This document shows, in pieces, positions 1-7,819 of a DNA stretch of 18,776 nucleotides. Both the position numbers and the translations under genes were made by a program. Below the pieces are notes generated by a model, which was not told the DNA's origin, did no database searches, and saw only the letters and a list, made by a program, of their open reading frames with translations. Every line of letters starts with the position of its first letter. Within the stretch, counting starts at the first letter, position 1. The DNA comes from JBMNTU01 sp050945895 (GTDB taxonomy: Bacteria > Bacillota > Clostridia > Christensenellales > Christensenellaceae), in assembly GCA_050945895.1 (NCBI GenBank), contig JBMNTU010000037.1, forward strand, positions 1 through 18,776. Direction: 5' to 3'.

Positions 1-29
1 AGACGTACAAAGCGTCCGTTTTGTTCCAA

Positions 30-59
30 ATTATTTACAATATATTACATTTTTTACAA
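30..59 (-). promoter_or_regulatory. Possible promoter reading off the left edge
   Basis: On the minus strand a TTGTAA (plus-strand 54-59) lies 18 bases upstream of AATAAT (30-35), inside a short AT-rich island just beyond the nrdJ terminator. It would drive a gene lying left of the window. Both hexamers are imperfect and the AT-rich context makes chance matches likely, so this is tentative. Confidence 0.35.
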
Positions 60-105
60 ATTGGAGCTTTCCCGCGCGGTTTGGTTGCGGTTCCTGCCTG
101 TGCGC

Positions 106-145
106 ATAAAAAACAGGGCTCCCGGCACCCCTGCGCCGAAAGCCC
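106..145 (-). terminator. Intrinsic terminator of nrdJ
   Basis: Reading the minus strand, GGGCTTTCGGC (145-135) pairs with GCCGGGAGCCC (126-116) as an 11-bp stem with two G-T wobbles and an 8-base loop. It is followed by TG and a run of six T. It begins about 20 bases after the nrdJ stop codon, the right place for a factor-independent terminator. Confidence 0.85.
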
Positions 146-163
146 CGTGTATGGTTTTGTCTG

Positions 164-2413
164 TCAGCCGCACTTGGAATATCCGCATGCGCGGCAGATA
201 TTGCAGCCGCCCTCATGGTCCAGCTTTTTGCCGCACTCCGGGCAAACGGTGTCGTCTCCCTTTGCCGGGCGCGATTCGTCCGCAATCAGCAGCGGCGCAA
301 TTTCCTTGCCCTGCATCTTCGCTACTTTTTCGAGCACCCGTCCGATTGCGTCCGGGCAGGAGAGAACCTTTACGTCGCCCTTGTCGCCGCTCTTTTTGCG
401 CAGCGTAGAGTGGCAGCGGATGCCGCGAAGCTGCTCTACCACCGCTTCAACGTCCATCCCCGAGCGCAGCGCCGTAGAAATCAGCCGGCTCGTCGCTTCC
501 GACTGCGACGGGCAGCCGCCCGCGCGCCCAAGGTTTGTAAACACCTCGCATATGCCGTTCTCGTCGTAGTTTACTGTAATATACAGGTTGCCGCAGCCAA
601 TTTTCACCTTTTGGGTAATGCCCTGCGTCACTTCCGGGCGCGGGCGCTTTTTGGGCGGGGCGCTGCATTCGCAAAAGTCTTCCTGCTCCTGTTCGTCCGC
701 ACGGTTGACCTTTCCAATATTCAAAACCTGCGCATCGCGCGAACCGTCGCGGTAAATCGTCACGCCCTTCAGGCCCAGGCTGTACGCAAGCTCGTACACC
801 TCCCGCACATCGTCCTTTGTCGCTTCGCTCGGGAAGTTTACCGTCTTGGACACGGCGTTGTCCGTATACTTTTGGAAGGCAGCCTGCATACGCACATGGT
901 ATTCGGGCGAAATATCGTGCGCCGTCACAAATACGCGCCGGATATCTTCAGGAATTTCCTCCATATGCGCAATCGTTCCCTCCTGCGCAATCTTTTGCAT
1001 CAGCTCTTTTGAGTAGAGCCCGCGCGCTTTCAAAACCTCTTCAAAATACGCATGCCCCTCTATCAGCTCGTCGTTGTCCATCACGTTGCGGATGTACGAA
1101 AGGCCAAACACCGGCTCAATCCCCGAAGACGCGCCGCATATAATGGAAATGGTTCCGGTGGGCGCAATCGTCGTCACCGTCGCATTGCGCTGCTTTATGC
1201 CCTCTATGCCAAATACGCTTTCCTTGTAGGCCGGGAAGGTTCCCCGTTTTTCCGCAAGCTCGCCGGACGCCTCCCGCGCGATATCCCGCAGGAACTGCAT
1301 TACATTTTCGGCCAGCACAATCGCCTCCTCCGAGTTATACGGAATCTGTAATTTGTATAGTATGTCTGCAAAGCCCATCAGGCCCAGCCCGATTTTGCGC
1401 GTCTGCACCGTCATGTCCCGAATCTCTGTCAGCGGATAGTTGTTGACGGTAATGACGTTGTCTAAAAAATGCACGGCCTCGCGGATGACGCGCGCATATT
1501 CGTCGTAGTCCAGCTCATAGCCCTTCTTTGTTTTTTTGAGCAGCGCGTTCAGGTTAACCGAGCCCAGGTTGCAGCTCTCGTACGGCAAAAGAGGCTGCTC
1601 GCCGCAGGGGTTGGTGCTTTCTACCTGCCCCAGCTTGGGTACGGGGTTGTCACGGTTGATCCGGTCGATGAAAACAATGCCCGGCTCTCCGTTAGACCAT
1701 GCCATATCCACGATCTTGCCAAACACCTCCGCCGCATTCAGCCTTGCCGTTTGCTGCCCTGTGTGCGGGTCGACCAGCGCATAATCGCTTCCGTCGTGCA
1801 CCGCCTGCATAAAATCTTCCGTAACCGCCACGCTGATATTGAAGTTTGTAATTTCAGTCGTGTTCTGCTTGCACTGGATAAACTCCAGTATATCCGGGTG
1901 GTCTACGCGCAAAATGCCCATGTTTGCTCCGCGGCGCGTACCGCCCTGCTTAACCGCCTCGGTCGCCGCGTTAAACACCTTCATAAAGCTGACCGGGCCG
2001 CTTGCCACGCCCCCTGTCGAATTGACGGACGAGCCCGTTCCCCTCAGCCGCGAAAAAGAAAAACCCGTTCCCCCACCGCTTTTGTGGATGAGCGCGGCGT
2101 TTTTTACCGCGTCGAAAATATCCTCCATGCTGTCTGCAACGGGCAGCACAAAGCATGCGGAAAGCTGCCCAAGCTCTCGCCCCGCGTTCATCAGCGTGGG
2201 CGAATTGGGCATAAACTTCTGGTCCATCATCAGCTTATAAAATATGTTTGCCTGTTTTTCGATATCTGCATCAACGTCAAACCCATCGTCGGCCTGCGCC
2301 ACGGCCCGGGCGACCCGCATAAACATATCCTCCGGTTTTTCCGCCGGAGATCCGTCTTCATTCTTTTTCAGGTACCGCCGCTCAAGAACGGTAACAGCAT
2401 TGCTGCTCAACAT
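164..2413 (-). CDS. nrdJ: Adenosylcobalamin-dependent (class II) ribonucleotide reductase
   Basis: Reduces ribonucleotides to deoxyribonucleotides, using coenzyme B12 to generate the active-site thiyl radical, so it needs neither oxygen nor a separate activase. The 749-residue protein shows the finger-loop signature NPCGEQ, with N268, C270 (radical cysteine) and E272. The presumed reducible pair is C87 (in LSACF) and C281 (in ESCNLG). A glycine-rich KSGGGTGFSF segment lies near the N-terminal third. The C-terminus (724-749) has six cysteines in CPEC, CNIC, C and C spacing, the usual shuttle/zinc-binding tail of NrdJ. An in-frame ATG exists at 2458, but the start at 2413 is preferred because GGAGG lies 8 bases upstream. 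Two NrdR-like boxes precede it and a strong terminator follows. murI ends 131 bases upstream. Family assignment is secure. Confidence 0.96.
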   Translation of the reverse strand: MLSSNAVTVLERRYLKKNEDGSPAEKPEDMFMRVARAVAQADDGFDVDADIEKQANIFYKLMMDQKFMPNSPTLMNAGRELGQLSACFVLPVADSMEDIFDAVKNAALIHKSGGGTGFSFSRLRGTGSSVNSTGGVASGPVSFMKVFNAATEAVKQGGTRRGANMGILRVDHPDILEFIQCKQNTTEITNFNISVAVTEDFMQAVHDGSDYALVDPHTGQQTARLNAAEVFGKIVDMAWSNGEPGIVFIDRINRDNPVPKLGQVESTNPCGEQPLLPYESCNLGSVNLNALLKKTKKGYELDYDEYARVIREAVHFLDNVITVNNYPLTEIRDMTVQTRKIGLGLMGFADILYKLQIPYNSEEAIVLAENVMQFLRDIAREASGELAEKRGTFPAYKESVFGIEGIKQRNATVTTIAPTGTISIICGASSGIEPVFGLSYIRNVMDNDELIEGHAYFEEVLKARGLYSKELMQKIAQEGTIAHMEEIPEDIRRVFVTAHDISPEYHVRMQAAFQKYTDNAVSKTVNFPSEATKDDVREVYELAYSLGLKGVTIYRDGSRDAQVLNIGKVNRADEQEQEDFCECSAPPKKRPRPEVTQGITQKVKIGCGNLYITVNYDENGICEVFTNLGRAGGCPSQSEATSRLISTALRSGMDVEAVVEQLRGIRCHSTLRKKSGDKGDVKVLSCPDAIGRVLEKVAKMQGKEIAPLLIADESRPAKGDDTVCPECGKKLDHEGGCNICRACGYSKCG

Positions 2414-2430
2414 AGGTAAAACCTCCAAAA

Positions 2431-2478
2431 ACCATGTATTTTGTGTTTTCATCCACAACAGAACACTACATATAGTAC
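2431..2478 (-). promoter_or_regulatory. Tandem NrdR boxes in the nrdJ promoter
   Basis: Plus-strand 2463-2478 (ACACTACATATAGTAC) matches the NrdR-box consensus acaCwAtATaTwGtgt at 13 of 16 positions. Plus-strand 2431-2446 (ACCATGTATTTTGTGT) matches at 12 of 16. They are separated by exactly 16 bases (32 bp start to start, about three helical turns), the known geometry for NrdR, the ATP/dATP-sensing repressor of ribonucleotide reductase genes. A weak minus-strand -10 (TACTAT, 2472-2477) with a poor -35 (TGGATT, 2495-2500) overlaps the upstream box, consistent with repression by promoter occlusion. The nrdR gene itself is not in the window. Confidence 0.8.
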
Positions 2479-2544
2479 ACCATATGCAAGAGAAAATCCA
2501 GATGTTTTTTTAATTATTTGGGAATAATTTGAATGGAAGCGGGC

Positions 2545-3351
2545 CTAGCCCCGCCAAAACGGGTCTGCTTCACGGATGCGCCTGTAATACGCTTCCATCT
2601 TGCCCGAGGCGTCGCCCTCCCCCGAAGCATAAAACCGAAGCGTTCCTTTTTCGCTGCGGCCCGAAAGCAACCCTTCGCGTTCCAGCACCCATTTGATATG
2701 GCGCGCCGTTCCGTTTTTGCCGTCAAAAATCTCACACGGCCCCGAAAAGTATTCTTTGGCGGTGTTATAGATCTCGCCGCTAATAAAGGAATAGTGGGTA
2801 CACCCCACAACAATCCCCTGCACTTCCCTGTTTTTAAACGGCGCAAATTTTTCCGCAAGGTATTGCCGCACAACGCCGCTTTGCGCGCCGCCCTCCACCA
2901 GCTCGGCCAGCCCGCCGCACGATATATCGGTCACGCGGCTGTTTGCCGCAAGCCGGTCCTTCAGGCTTTTGTAGCGCTTTTGCCCCAGCGTCGCGGGCGT
3001 TGCAAGCACCAATATATCCCCGTCCGCATACTTTTCGACCGCGGGTTTTACCGCAGGCTCTATGCTGATGACCGGAAAACGGTATTTTTCGCGCATGAGG
3101 TTGACCGCAATGCTCGTTGCGGTATTGCAGGCGATTACAATCGCCTTAACGCCTTTTTCAAACAGAAATTCGCCCGCCATAAGCGACAGCTGCAAAATCT
3201 CTTCTTCGGATTTTTCCCCGTAGGGGGCGTGCAGGAGGTCTCCATAATATATGAAATTTTCATGGGGAAGCAGCTTCTCTGTTTCGTACAGCACATTGAG
3301 GCCGCCCACGCCCGAATCGTAAAAGCCGATCGGCAAATCTTTCTTGTTCAT
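2545..3351 (-). CDS. murI: Glutamate racemase
   Basis: Interconverts L- and D-glutamate in the cytoplasm, supplying D-Glu for peptidoglycan stem peptides. The 268-residue length is standard. The family hallmarks are present: the N-terminal DSGVGG loop (12-17), ACNTAT with catalytic C75, and GCTHY with the second catalytic cysteine C184 and adjacent H186. The ATG at 3351 has only a weak purine-rich AGAGAAA upstream, but the DSGVGG position fits this start. A promoter is proposed at 3405-3433. A weak GC hairpin (2539-2554) spans the stop codon without a good T-run, so some readthrough into nrdJ is possible. nrdJ nevertheless appears to have its own regulated promoter. Confidence 0.97.
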   Translation of the reverse strand: MNKKDLPIGFYDSGVGGLNVLYETEKLLPHENFIYYGDLLHAPYGEKSEEEILQLSLMAGEFLFEKGVKAIVIACNTATSIAVNLMREKYRFPVISIEPAVKPAVEKYADGDILVLATPATLGQKRYKSLKDRLAANSRVTDISCGGLAELVEGGAQSGVVRQYLAEKFAPFKNREVQGIVVGCTHYSFISGEIYNTAKEYFSGPCEIFDGKNGTARHIKWVLEREGLLSGRSEKGTLRFYASGEGDASGKMEAYYRRIREADPFWRG

Positions 3352-3404
3352 GTTTCTCTGCTGCTTTTCCAGTGTTTTTGCCTGCTTTCAGACACATTGC
3401 TTAA

Positions 3405-3433
3405 ATTATAACGCATCCGCCCTTCGCCGTAAA
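3405..3433 (-). promoter_or_regulatory. Promoter of murI
   Basis: On the minus strand TTTACG (3428-3433) lies 17 bases upstream of a perfect TATAAT (3405-3410). The predicted transcript start leaves a leader of about 45 bases before the murI ATG at 3351. It is divergent from the rpsT promoter about 60 bp away. Confidence 0.7.
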
Positions 3434-3466
3434 GGGCGCATACCGCAAAAAACACCGAGAAACCTC

Positions 3467-3495
3467 TTGCATTGCAGCATCAATTGTGGTAGAAT
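3467..3495 (+). promoter_or_regulatory. Promoter of rpsT
   Basis: TTGCAT (3467-3472) and TAGAAT (3490-3495) are separated by 17 bases, a good sigma-A-type promoter. The predicted leader to the rpsT ATG is about 30 bases and contains the strong ribosome binding site AGGGGGTG at 3519-3526. Confidence 0.75.
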
Positions 3496-3531
3496 ACGGC
3501 TTGTTAATGGAAAAAAACAGGGGGTGAAACA

Positions 3532-3798
3532 ATGCCGAATATAAAGTCTGCTAAAAAACGTGTAAAAGTCATTGCTACAAAAACACTGCGCAACAAAATG
3601 GTCAAGTCCGCACTCAAAACAGACCTGAAAAAGTTTGATGCTGCCGTTGCAGAAGGCAGTGCGGAAAAAAGCGCGCTTTATACCAAAGCTGTCAGCGCGG
3701 TAGACAAAGCTGCCATCAAAGGTATTATGCATAAAAACAAAGCAAACCGTTATAAAGCACAGCTTGCAAAGAAATTAAACGGCGCTGCTGCTGAATAA
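3532..3798 (+). CDS. rpsT: 30S ribosomal protein S20
   Basis: Small-subunit ribosomal protein that binds 16S rRNA early in assembly. The 88-residue, strongly basic, alanine/lysine-rich helical protein begins MPNIKSAKKRVKV, the classic S20 N-terminus. It contains the conserved C-terminal KGIMHKNKANRYKAQLAKK-type segment. The start is fixed by AGGGGGTG six bases before the ATG. It is a single-gene unit with its own promoter (3467-3495) and a bidirectional terminator (3811-3855), convergent with holA. This holA/rpsT adjacency is conserved in Bacillota. Confidence 0.97.
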   Translation: MPNIKSAKKRVKVIATKTLRNKMVKSALKTDLKKFDAAVAEGSAEKSALYTKAVSAVDKAAIKGIMHKNKANRYKAQLAKKLNGAAAE

Positions 3799-3810
3799 TT
3801 TTTATTTCGG

Positions 3811-3855
3811 GCATAAAAAAACCGGTCATCACCCGCCGGTCTTTTTTTATGCGCT
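3811..3855. terminator. Bidirectional terminator between rpsT and holA
   Basis: ACCGG (3821-3825) and CCGGT (3836-3840) form a GC stem flanked by a run of A on the left and seven T on the right. The inverted repeat extends outward to GCATAAAA/TTTTATGC with one extra C. It can terminate rpsT rightward and the holA operon leftward. The holA TAA stop (3847-3849) lies inside the arm. Confidence 0.88.
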
Positions 3856-4857
3856 GTTTTTTACATACAAATCCATCAGCAGCGCAAACAAATCCGTTTT
3901 GAGCACGACGCCCCCCTGCTTTGCATCGTAATCCATATCCGCCAGCTTTTTGATTCCCGCGCGGATTTTTGCCGCGCTGTATTTTTTGCAGCTTTCCAAC
4001 GCCCGTCGCGCCGTCCACTCCTTTGCGCCCGTCGCGTCTACCACATGCTTTATTGTGCGCTGGTTGTCGTAGCCCGCATCCTTGCACGCGCGCGCCACCA
4101 GCATTTGGCGGAAGTTGTTCGAAATCATCGTAATCATCCCCACGGGGTTGGGGTCGTCCCGCACGATCTGGTCGATCAGCTCCTTTGCCCGCGCATATTG
4201 CCCCGACACCATAAAATCGTGTATTTTATAGGCGTTGTACTGCGCAGATTTGTTCACATACATTTCTATATCCTGCTTGCGTATTTCGCCCGTGCATACC
4301 GCTACCAGCTTTCCGAGCTCTTGCCCGATTGCCTCCATATCGCTTTCGAGTGCTTCATTCAAAAACTGCGCGTTGCGCCGTGAAATAATCAGCCCTGCCT
4401 TTTGCGCCGTTTTTTCTATATACGAAACGATATCCCCCTCCTGCAACGCCTCGCAGTCGATTGTCATCCCATATTTAACGATATGCTTGTACAGGCTTTT
4501 CCGCTTGTCTATCGCACTATCCGCATAAATCACCAGTACGTTCGTTTTGGGGATGACGGCCTTTTCCAGCGGTTTGGAAGCCTCCGCCGGGCAGCCCGAG
4601 CCAAGTATATCGGTGTTTCGGATAACAACGGCCCGCCGCGGAGACATAAACGGCAGTGTTTCCAGCGCCGCCGCAACCGCCCCCGCCTCCGGCCTGCCTT
4701 CAAAAATAGACAGGTTGAGCTCCGGCGTTTCCACCCCCAGGGCGGCCAGCACGCTTTTATATGCGTGCCTGCGCAAAAAATCGTCGCTGCCCGCAATCAG
4801 TATATAGCGTTTAAAGTTTCCTTCGTTTATTTCTTTTAATGCATCCTTCAGCTTCAT
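3847..4857 (-). CDS. holA: DNA polymerase III delta subunit (clamp loader)
   Basis: The delta subunit of the replicative clamp loader opens the beta sliding clamp. The 336-residue length is normal for the family. The N-terminal KRYILIAGSDDFLRRHAYKS segment (16-35) is the typical delta start (Y-L-I-x-G-x-x-x-F-L). It is followed by the FEGRP and LPFMSPRRAVVIRN stretch seen in HolA/YqeN proteins and an all-helical C-terminal collar region. It starts six bases after the comEC stop with only a weak GTGAG site, so translation is probably coupled to comEC. The comEC-holA-rpsT order is the standard Bacillota arrangement and supports the call. The stop codon is embedded in the shared terminator. Confidence 0.93.
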   Translation of the reverse strand: MKLKDALKEINEGNFKRYILIAGSDDFLRRHAYKSVLAALGVETPELNLSIFEGRPEAGAVAAALETLPFMSPRRAVVIRNTDILGSGCPAEASKPLEKAVIPKTNVLVIYADSAIDKRKSLYKHIVKYGMTIDCEALQEGDIVSYIEKTAQKAGLIISRRNAQFLNEALESDMEAIGQELGKLVAVCTGEIRKQDIEMYVNKSAQYNAYKIHDFMVSGQYARAKELIDQIVRDDPNPVGMITMISNNFRQMLVARACKDAGYDNQRTIKHVVDATGAKEWTARRALESCKKYSAAKIRAGIKKLADMDYDAKQGGVVLKTDLFALLMDLYVKNSA

Positions 4858-4863
4858 ATATGC

Positions 4864-7074
4864 TCACTTCATTGTTCTAACAGCCAGTTCGCCGTTTGCG
4901 TCTACCCATATTGTCACCGCGCCTGCCTGCGCCGTGCACAGTGTCTCTGTTCCGTACACGTCCAGCAGCTGCATTGCGCCTTCGTCCGGCAGACTCTTTT
5001 CGTTGATCCCCTTAACGGAAACCACCGCATACGCCGGCTGGATCTCTTCCAAAAAACCGGCCGAAACGCTGTTCTCGCTGCCGCCGCCCGCCAGCTTAAC
5101 CGCAGGAACAGTGCCAACTCCCGCCAGCTCCTCTGCGCTGTTTTGCGCAAGCAGGCAGGTGTTTTTGCCGTCAACAGTCACCATAACGGACGTATTTTTG
5201 CCGTCGTCCGCCACAATTTCGAGCGCCGCTCCGCCTTCCAGCTCTATTGTATCATACAATTTATACGGAATCACGCTTATGCCCGCATCCCAGTCTTTGG
5301 GAATATAGTTTTGGGGCACATAAAGCGTGTTTGCATACCCTTCGCCTATCAGCGTTTGCAGGTTGTTTGTGCGGTCGTTCGTTACCAGTATATAGTCGAA
5401 GTCGATCTTGTTGTCCTTTGCATAGCTTTCTATATTGGAGCGTTGCAGGCTGCCGCCGTTATCTACCAGCACATCCGTTTGCCCCGCAGCAACGTGCACC
5501 GCGTCGCCCGTTCCCACATCCAGTATGGTAATTTCCAGCCGATTGGGGCCGGATGCCGCACCGGGCAGCGTCATCGCCAGTACAAGCACGGCGGATACGG
5601 CAGCCGCAATGACGGCCTTCCATTTTCCGCGGATAAAAACATAGTCCGAGCACACAAAAAACACCCCGAAAATAACCACGGCAACAAGCACCGGAAAACC
5701 CGAAACGCCCACATAGCCGAAGCCGGACTGCACCAGCGCGTTGTTGCAATAAACAAGCGCGGCAATGCAAACCTGCGAAAGCAGTGCAAACACGCCGCCC
5801 AGCGGTATCCAAAGCACGCCCAATATGCCCGAGAGGCCGGTAAAAACAACGATAAGCGCCGCCAGCGGAATGGCATAAAAGTTTGCCAGCGGCGCCGCGT
5901 AAACGATTATATCAAAATAATAAGCCGTCAGCGGAAATACAACGATGCTGGCGGCACACGAAACGGACAGCATATCCGTAAAGGCGTTTTTCGCACCCAG
6001 CCTTTCGAGCCCGCGTGAAAAAACGGGCATCAGGCAAAGTATGCCGAACACCGTTCCAAAGGACATCAGAAACCCCGCCATAAAAAGCTGCGCCGGGTTT
6101 ATGAGGAGCAAAACGACCATCGCCAGGCAAAGGAACGTGAGCGTATCCCGCTTTTTGAACAGCCACCTGCCCAGGGTGATACACATACACATCAGCACCG
6201 CGCGCATAACGCTGGGCGCAAGTGCGGTAATAAACGCATATGCAATCAACAGCGCGATTTCTATGACAAACCGCATCCGTCGGGGTGCACGCAGCTTTTT
6301 CAGTATAAAATCCAGCGCCGCCAATAAAATAGCGACATGCAGTCCAGAAATAGCGAGTATATGGGCAATGCCCGTTTTAGAAAAATCCTCCCGCAGCTCT
6401 TCGGGCAGCTCGTCCTTTATTCCAAGCAGCATCGCTTTTGCGACGGGGGCCGTCTCCTCTGTGTACACCTGGTCGATCGTCCCTGCCAGCTTTTCGCGGA
6501 TGGCCAGCGAAGCAGCATTTATGCCCCATTCGTTTCCAATGCAGCGGATTTCCCAAGCGTAGCACGAAAAACCTACACCGTTTGCCGCATAATACATTTT
6601 TTCGTCAAACCCGCCGGGGTTGCGCGGCGTAGACGGCTCCTCTATCTTTGTGTCGAAGGAGACGACGTCCCCATATTCCAAAACCTCGGCGCTGTAAACA
6701 AATGCTTTTTTCGAGAAATCTATTTCCGTTGCGCCATCCTGCAGCACGATGCCCGTCAGCGTATATTTGTGTGTTTGTTGGTTCATCCGCTCCCTGCCCG
6801 ACACGCGCCCCAAAACGGTATATTCCTTATGGAAGTCGATACGGCTGTAATCGGTACGGTAGGCAAGCCCAAATAAAAAAGCGCCCAAAAAGAACGCCAA
6901 TGCATACAGCGGAAGCAGCCTTACGCGGCTGCTTTTTAGCAGCAACACCAAAAAAAGCACTGCGGACACAGCCGCGGCTGCGCCCGTCCATACGCCGCCC
7001 ATGCCCGTATAATATGCAACTGCAATTCCAAGCACCAGAAAAAATGCCAGAAAGGCAATCGGCCTTTTATTCAC
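4864..7074 (-). CDS. comEC: ComEC/Rec2 DNA uptake channel with degenerate MBL domain
   Basis: Membrane channel that moves single-stranded transforming DNA into the cytoplasm. The 736-residue protein has N-terminal membrane segments, an extracytoplasmic OB-like region (about 60-180) and the multi-helix Competence domain with the hallmark LAISGLHVAIL. A C-terminal metallo-beta-lactamase-like domain begins near D519 (DVGTGDA). In canonical ComEC that domain carries THxHxDH; here the same place reads TNDRTNN (565-571). The later HHGS is GGGS (663-666), and the NxYGHP region reads NEKSLP. All recognisable metal ligands are therefore replaced. A GTG start at 7074 with GGGGCGG upstream is preferred over the longer frame to 7191, which would overlap the preceding hydrolase gene and adds non-family residues. 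The gene lies 34 bases after the hydrolase gene and 6 before holA. Confidence 0.92.
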   Translation of the reverse strand: MNKRPIAFLAFFLVLGIAVAYYTGMGGVWTGAAAAVSAVLFLVLLLKSSRVRLLPLYALAFFLGAFLFGLAYRTDYSRIDFHKEYTVLGRVSGRERMNQQTHKYTLTGIVLQDGATEIDFSKKAFVYSAEVLEYGDVVSFDTKIEEPSTPRNPGGFDEKMYYAANGVGFSCYAWEIRCIGNEWGINAASLAIREKLAGTIDQVYTEETAPVAKAMLLGIKDELPEELREDFSKTGIAHILAISGLHVAILLAALDFILKKLRAPRRMRFVIEIALLIAYAFITALAPSVMRAVLMCMCITLGRWLFKKRDTLTFLCLAMVVLLLINPAQLFMAGFLMSFGTVFGILCLMPVFSRGLERLGAKNAFTDMLSVSCAASIVVFPLTAYYFDIIVYAAPLANFYAIPLAALIVVFTGLSGILGVLWIPLGGVFALLSQVCIAALVYCNNALVQSGFGYVGVSGFPVLVAVVIFGVFFVCSDYVFIRGKWKAVIAAAVSAVLVLAMTLPGAASGPNRLEITILDVGTGDAVHVAAGQTDVLVDNGGSLQRSNIESYAKDNKIDFDYILVTNDRTNNLQTLIGEGYANTLYVPQNYIPKDWDAGISVIPYKLYDTIELEGGAALEIVADDGKNTSVMVTVDGKNTCLLAQNSAEELAGVGTVPAVKLAGGGSENSVSAGFLEEIQPAYAVVSVKGINEKSLPDEGAMQLLDVYGTETLCTAQAGAVTIWVDANGELAVRTMK

Positions 7075-7108
7075 TATCCGCCCCAAGCGCACCCCCGGCC
7101 AAACCAAG

Positions 7109-7819
7109 CTAAAACTCGTATTGCAAATTCTCCTGTACGACAAGCGTATTTTCGAAGACGCGCGCTGCTTCCAAAAACAACATCTCTTCATTGTAGCTTG
7201 GGTTGATGTGCGTCAAAAACAACTGCTTTACCCCTGCCTGGCGGGCAATTTCGGCCGCCTCGGTCACCGTCATATGCGGGCGTTTTTTCTCCGGGTCCGG
7301 CGGCCCCATAAAGCCGCTGTCAATCAGCAGCACATCTGCGCCCTTTGCAAATTCGGCCAGCTTTTCCGTATACACGCTGTCTCCGGAATACACAAATACG
7401 GCATCGCCGTCCTGCAGCCGGATCGCGTAGGTTTCCACAGGGTGTTCCATCCTGCAAAACGAGACATGGATATCGTCCCGCTTAAGCTTCAGGAAGTCGT
7501 CTACGACCCGCACATTGAATTTTCCGGTGTTTTCCAGCATTGCATAAAGGCCCATCGGGGATTTGGGCAGGTATGCATCGATTTTATTGCCATCCAGCGC
7601 ATAGCTCATAATAAACATCTCGGCGCAATGGTCCCAGTGCAGGTGAGACAGGAATATCATATCCAGATCGTCCGGCCGTATATGCGTCTGCAGCCTGGAC
7701 AAACACCCGCTTCCGGCGTCCAGCAATATTTTTTTGTCTCCAGAAAAAAGCAAGTAAGAAGACGTCCCTCCTCCTGCTTTGGGGTATGGCCCATACTTTC
7801 CCAGTACCGTTAACAGCAT
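7109..7819 (-). CDS. MBL-fold metallo-hydrolase, YhfI-like
   Basis: Cytoplasmic metallo-beta-lactamase-fold hydrolase of the RNase Z/YhfI-like group, 236 residues, substrate unknown. Visible metal-binding motifs are SHLHWDH (H59, H61, D63, H64), a central histidine in EHPVETYA (H126), D147 in YSGDS and H204 in LTHIN, so the dinuclear site looks complete. PHMT (H182) may be an extra active-site histidine. The HPVxxYA and LTH elements resemble Bacillus YhfI. The start at 7819 is fixed by AAAGGAGG seven bases upstream; the longer frame to 7906 lies inside the ECF gene. Its ATG overlaps the ECF stop by one base (TGATG), indicating translational coupling. It sits directly upstream of comEC. Confidence 0.87.
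   Translation of the reverse strand: MLLTVLGKYGPYPKAGGGTSSYLLFSGDKKILLDAGSGCLSRLQTHIRPDDLDMIFLSHLHWDHCAEMFIMSYALDGNKIDAYLPKSPMGLYAMLENTGKFNVRVVDDFLKLKRDDIHVSFCRMEHPVETYAIRLQDGDAVFVYSGDSVYTEKLAEFAKGADVLLIDSGFMGPPDPEKKRPHMTVTEAAEIARQAGVKQLFLTHINPSYNEEMLFLEAARVFENTLVVQENLQYEF

Noticed and set aside
1469..2419. Long plus-strand open frame (316 codons) opposite nrdJ
   Set aside because: It is antisense to a clearly conserved gene, Arg/His-rich as expected of a shadow frame, and has no ribosome binding site or family resemblance.
2510..2532. AT-rich dyad (AATTATT/AATAATT) between murI and nrdJ
   Set aside because: The stem is all A/T and on the coding strand is followed by A rather than T, so a terminator is unlikely.
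2533..3411. Plus-strand open frame of 292 codons opposite murI
   Set aside because: It is antisense to murI over nearly its whole length; murI has all catalytic motifs.
5143..6018. Plus-strand open frame of 291 codons opposite comEC
   Set aside because: It lies entirely antisense to comEC and has the basic, motif-free composition of a shadow frame.
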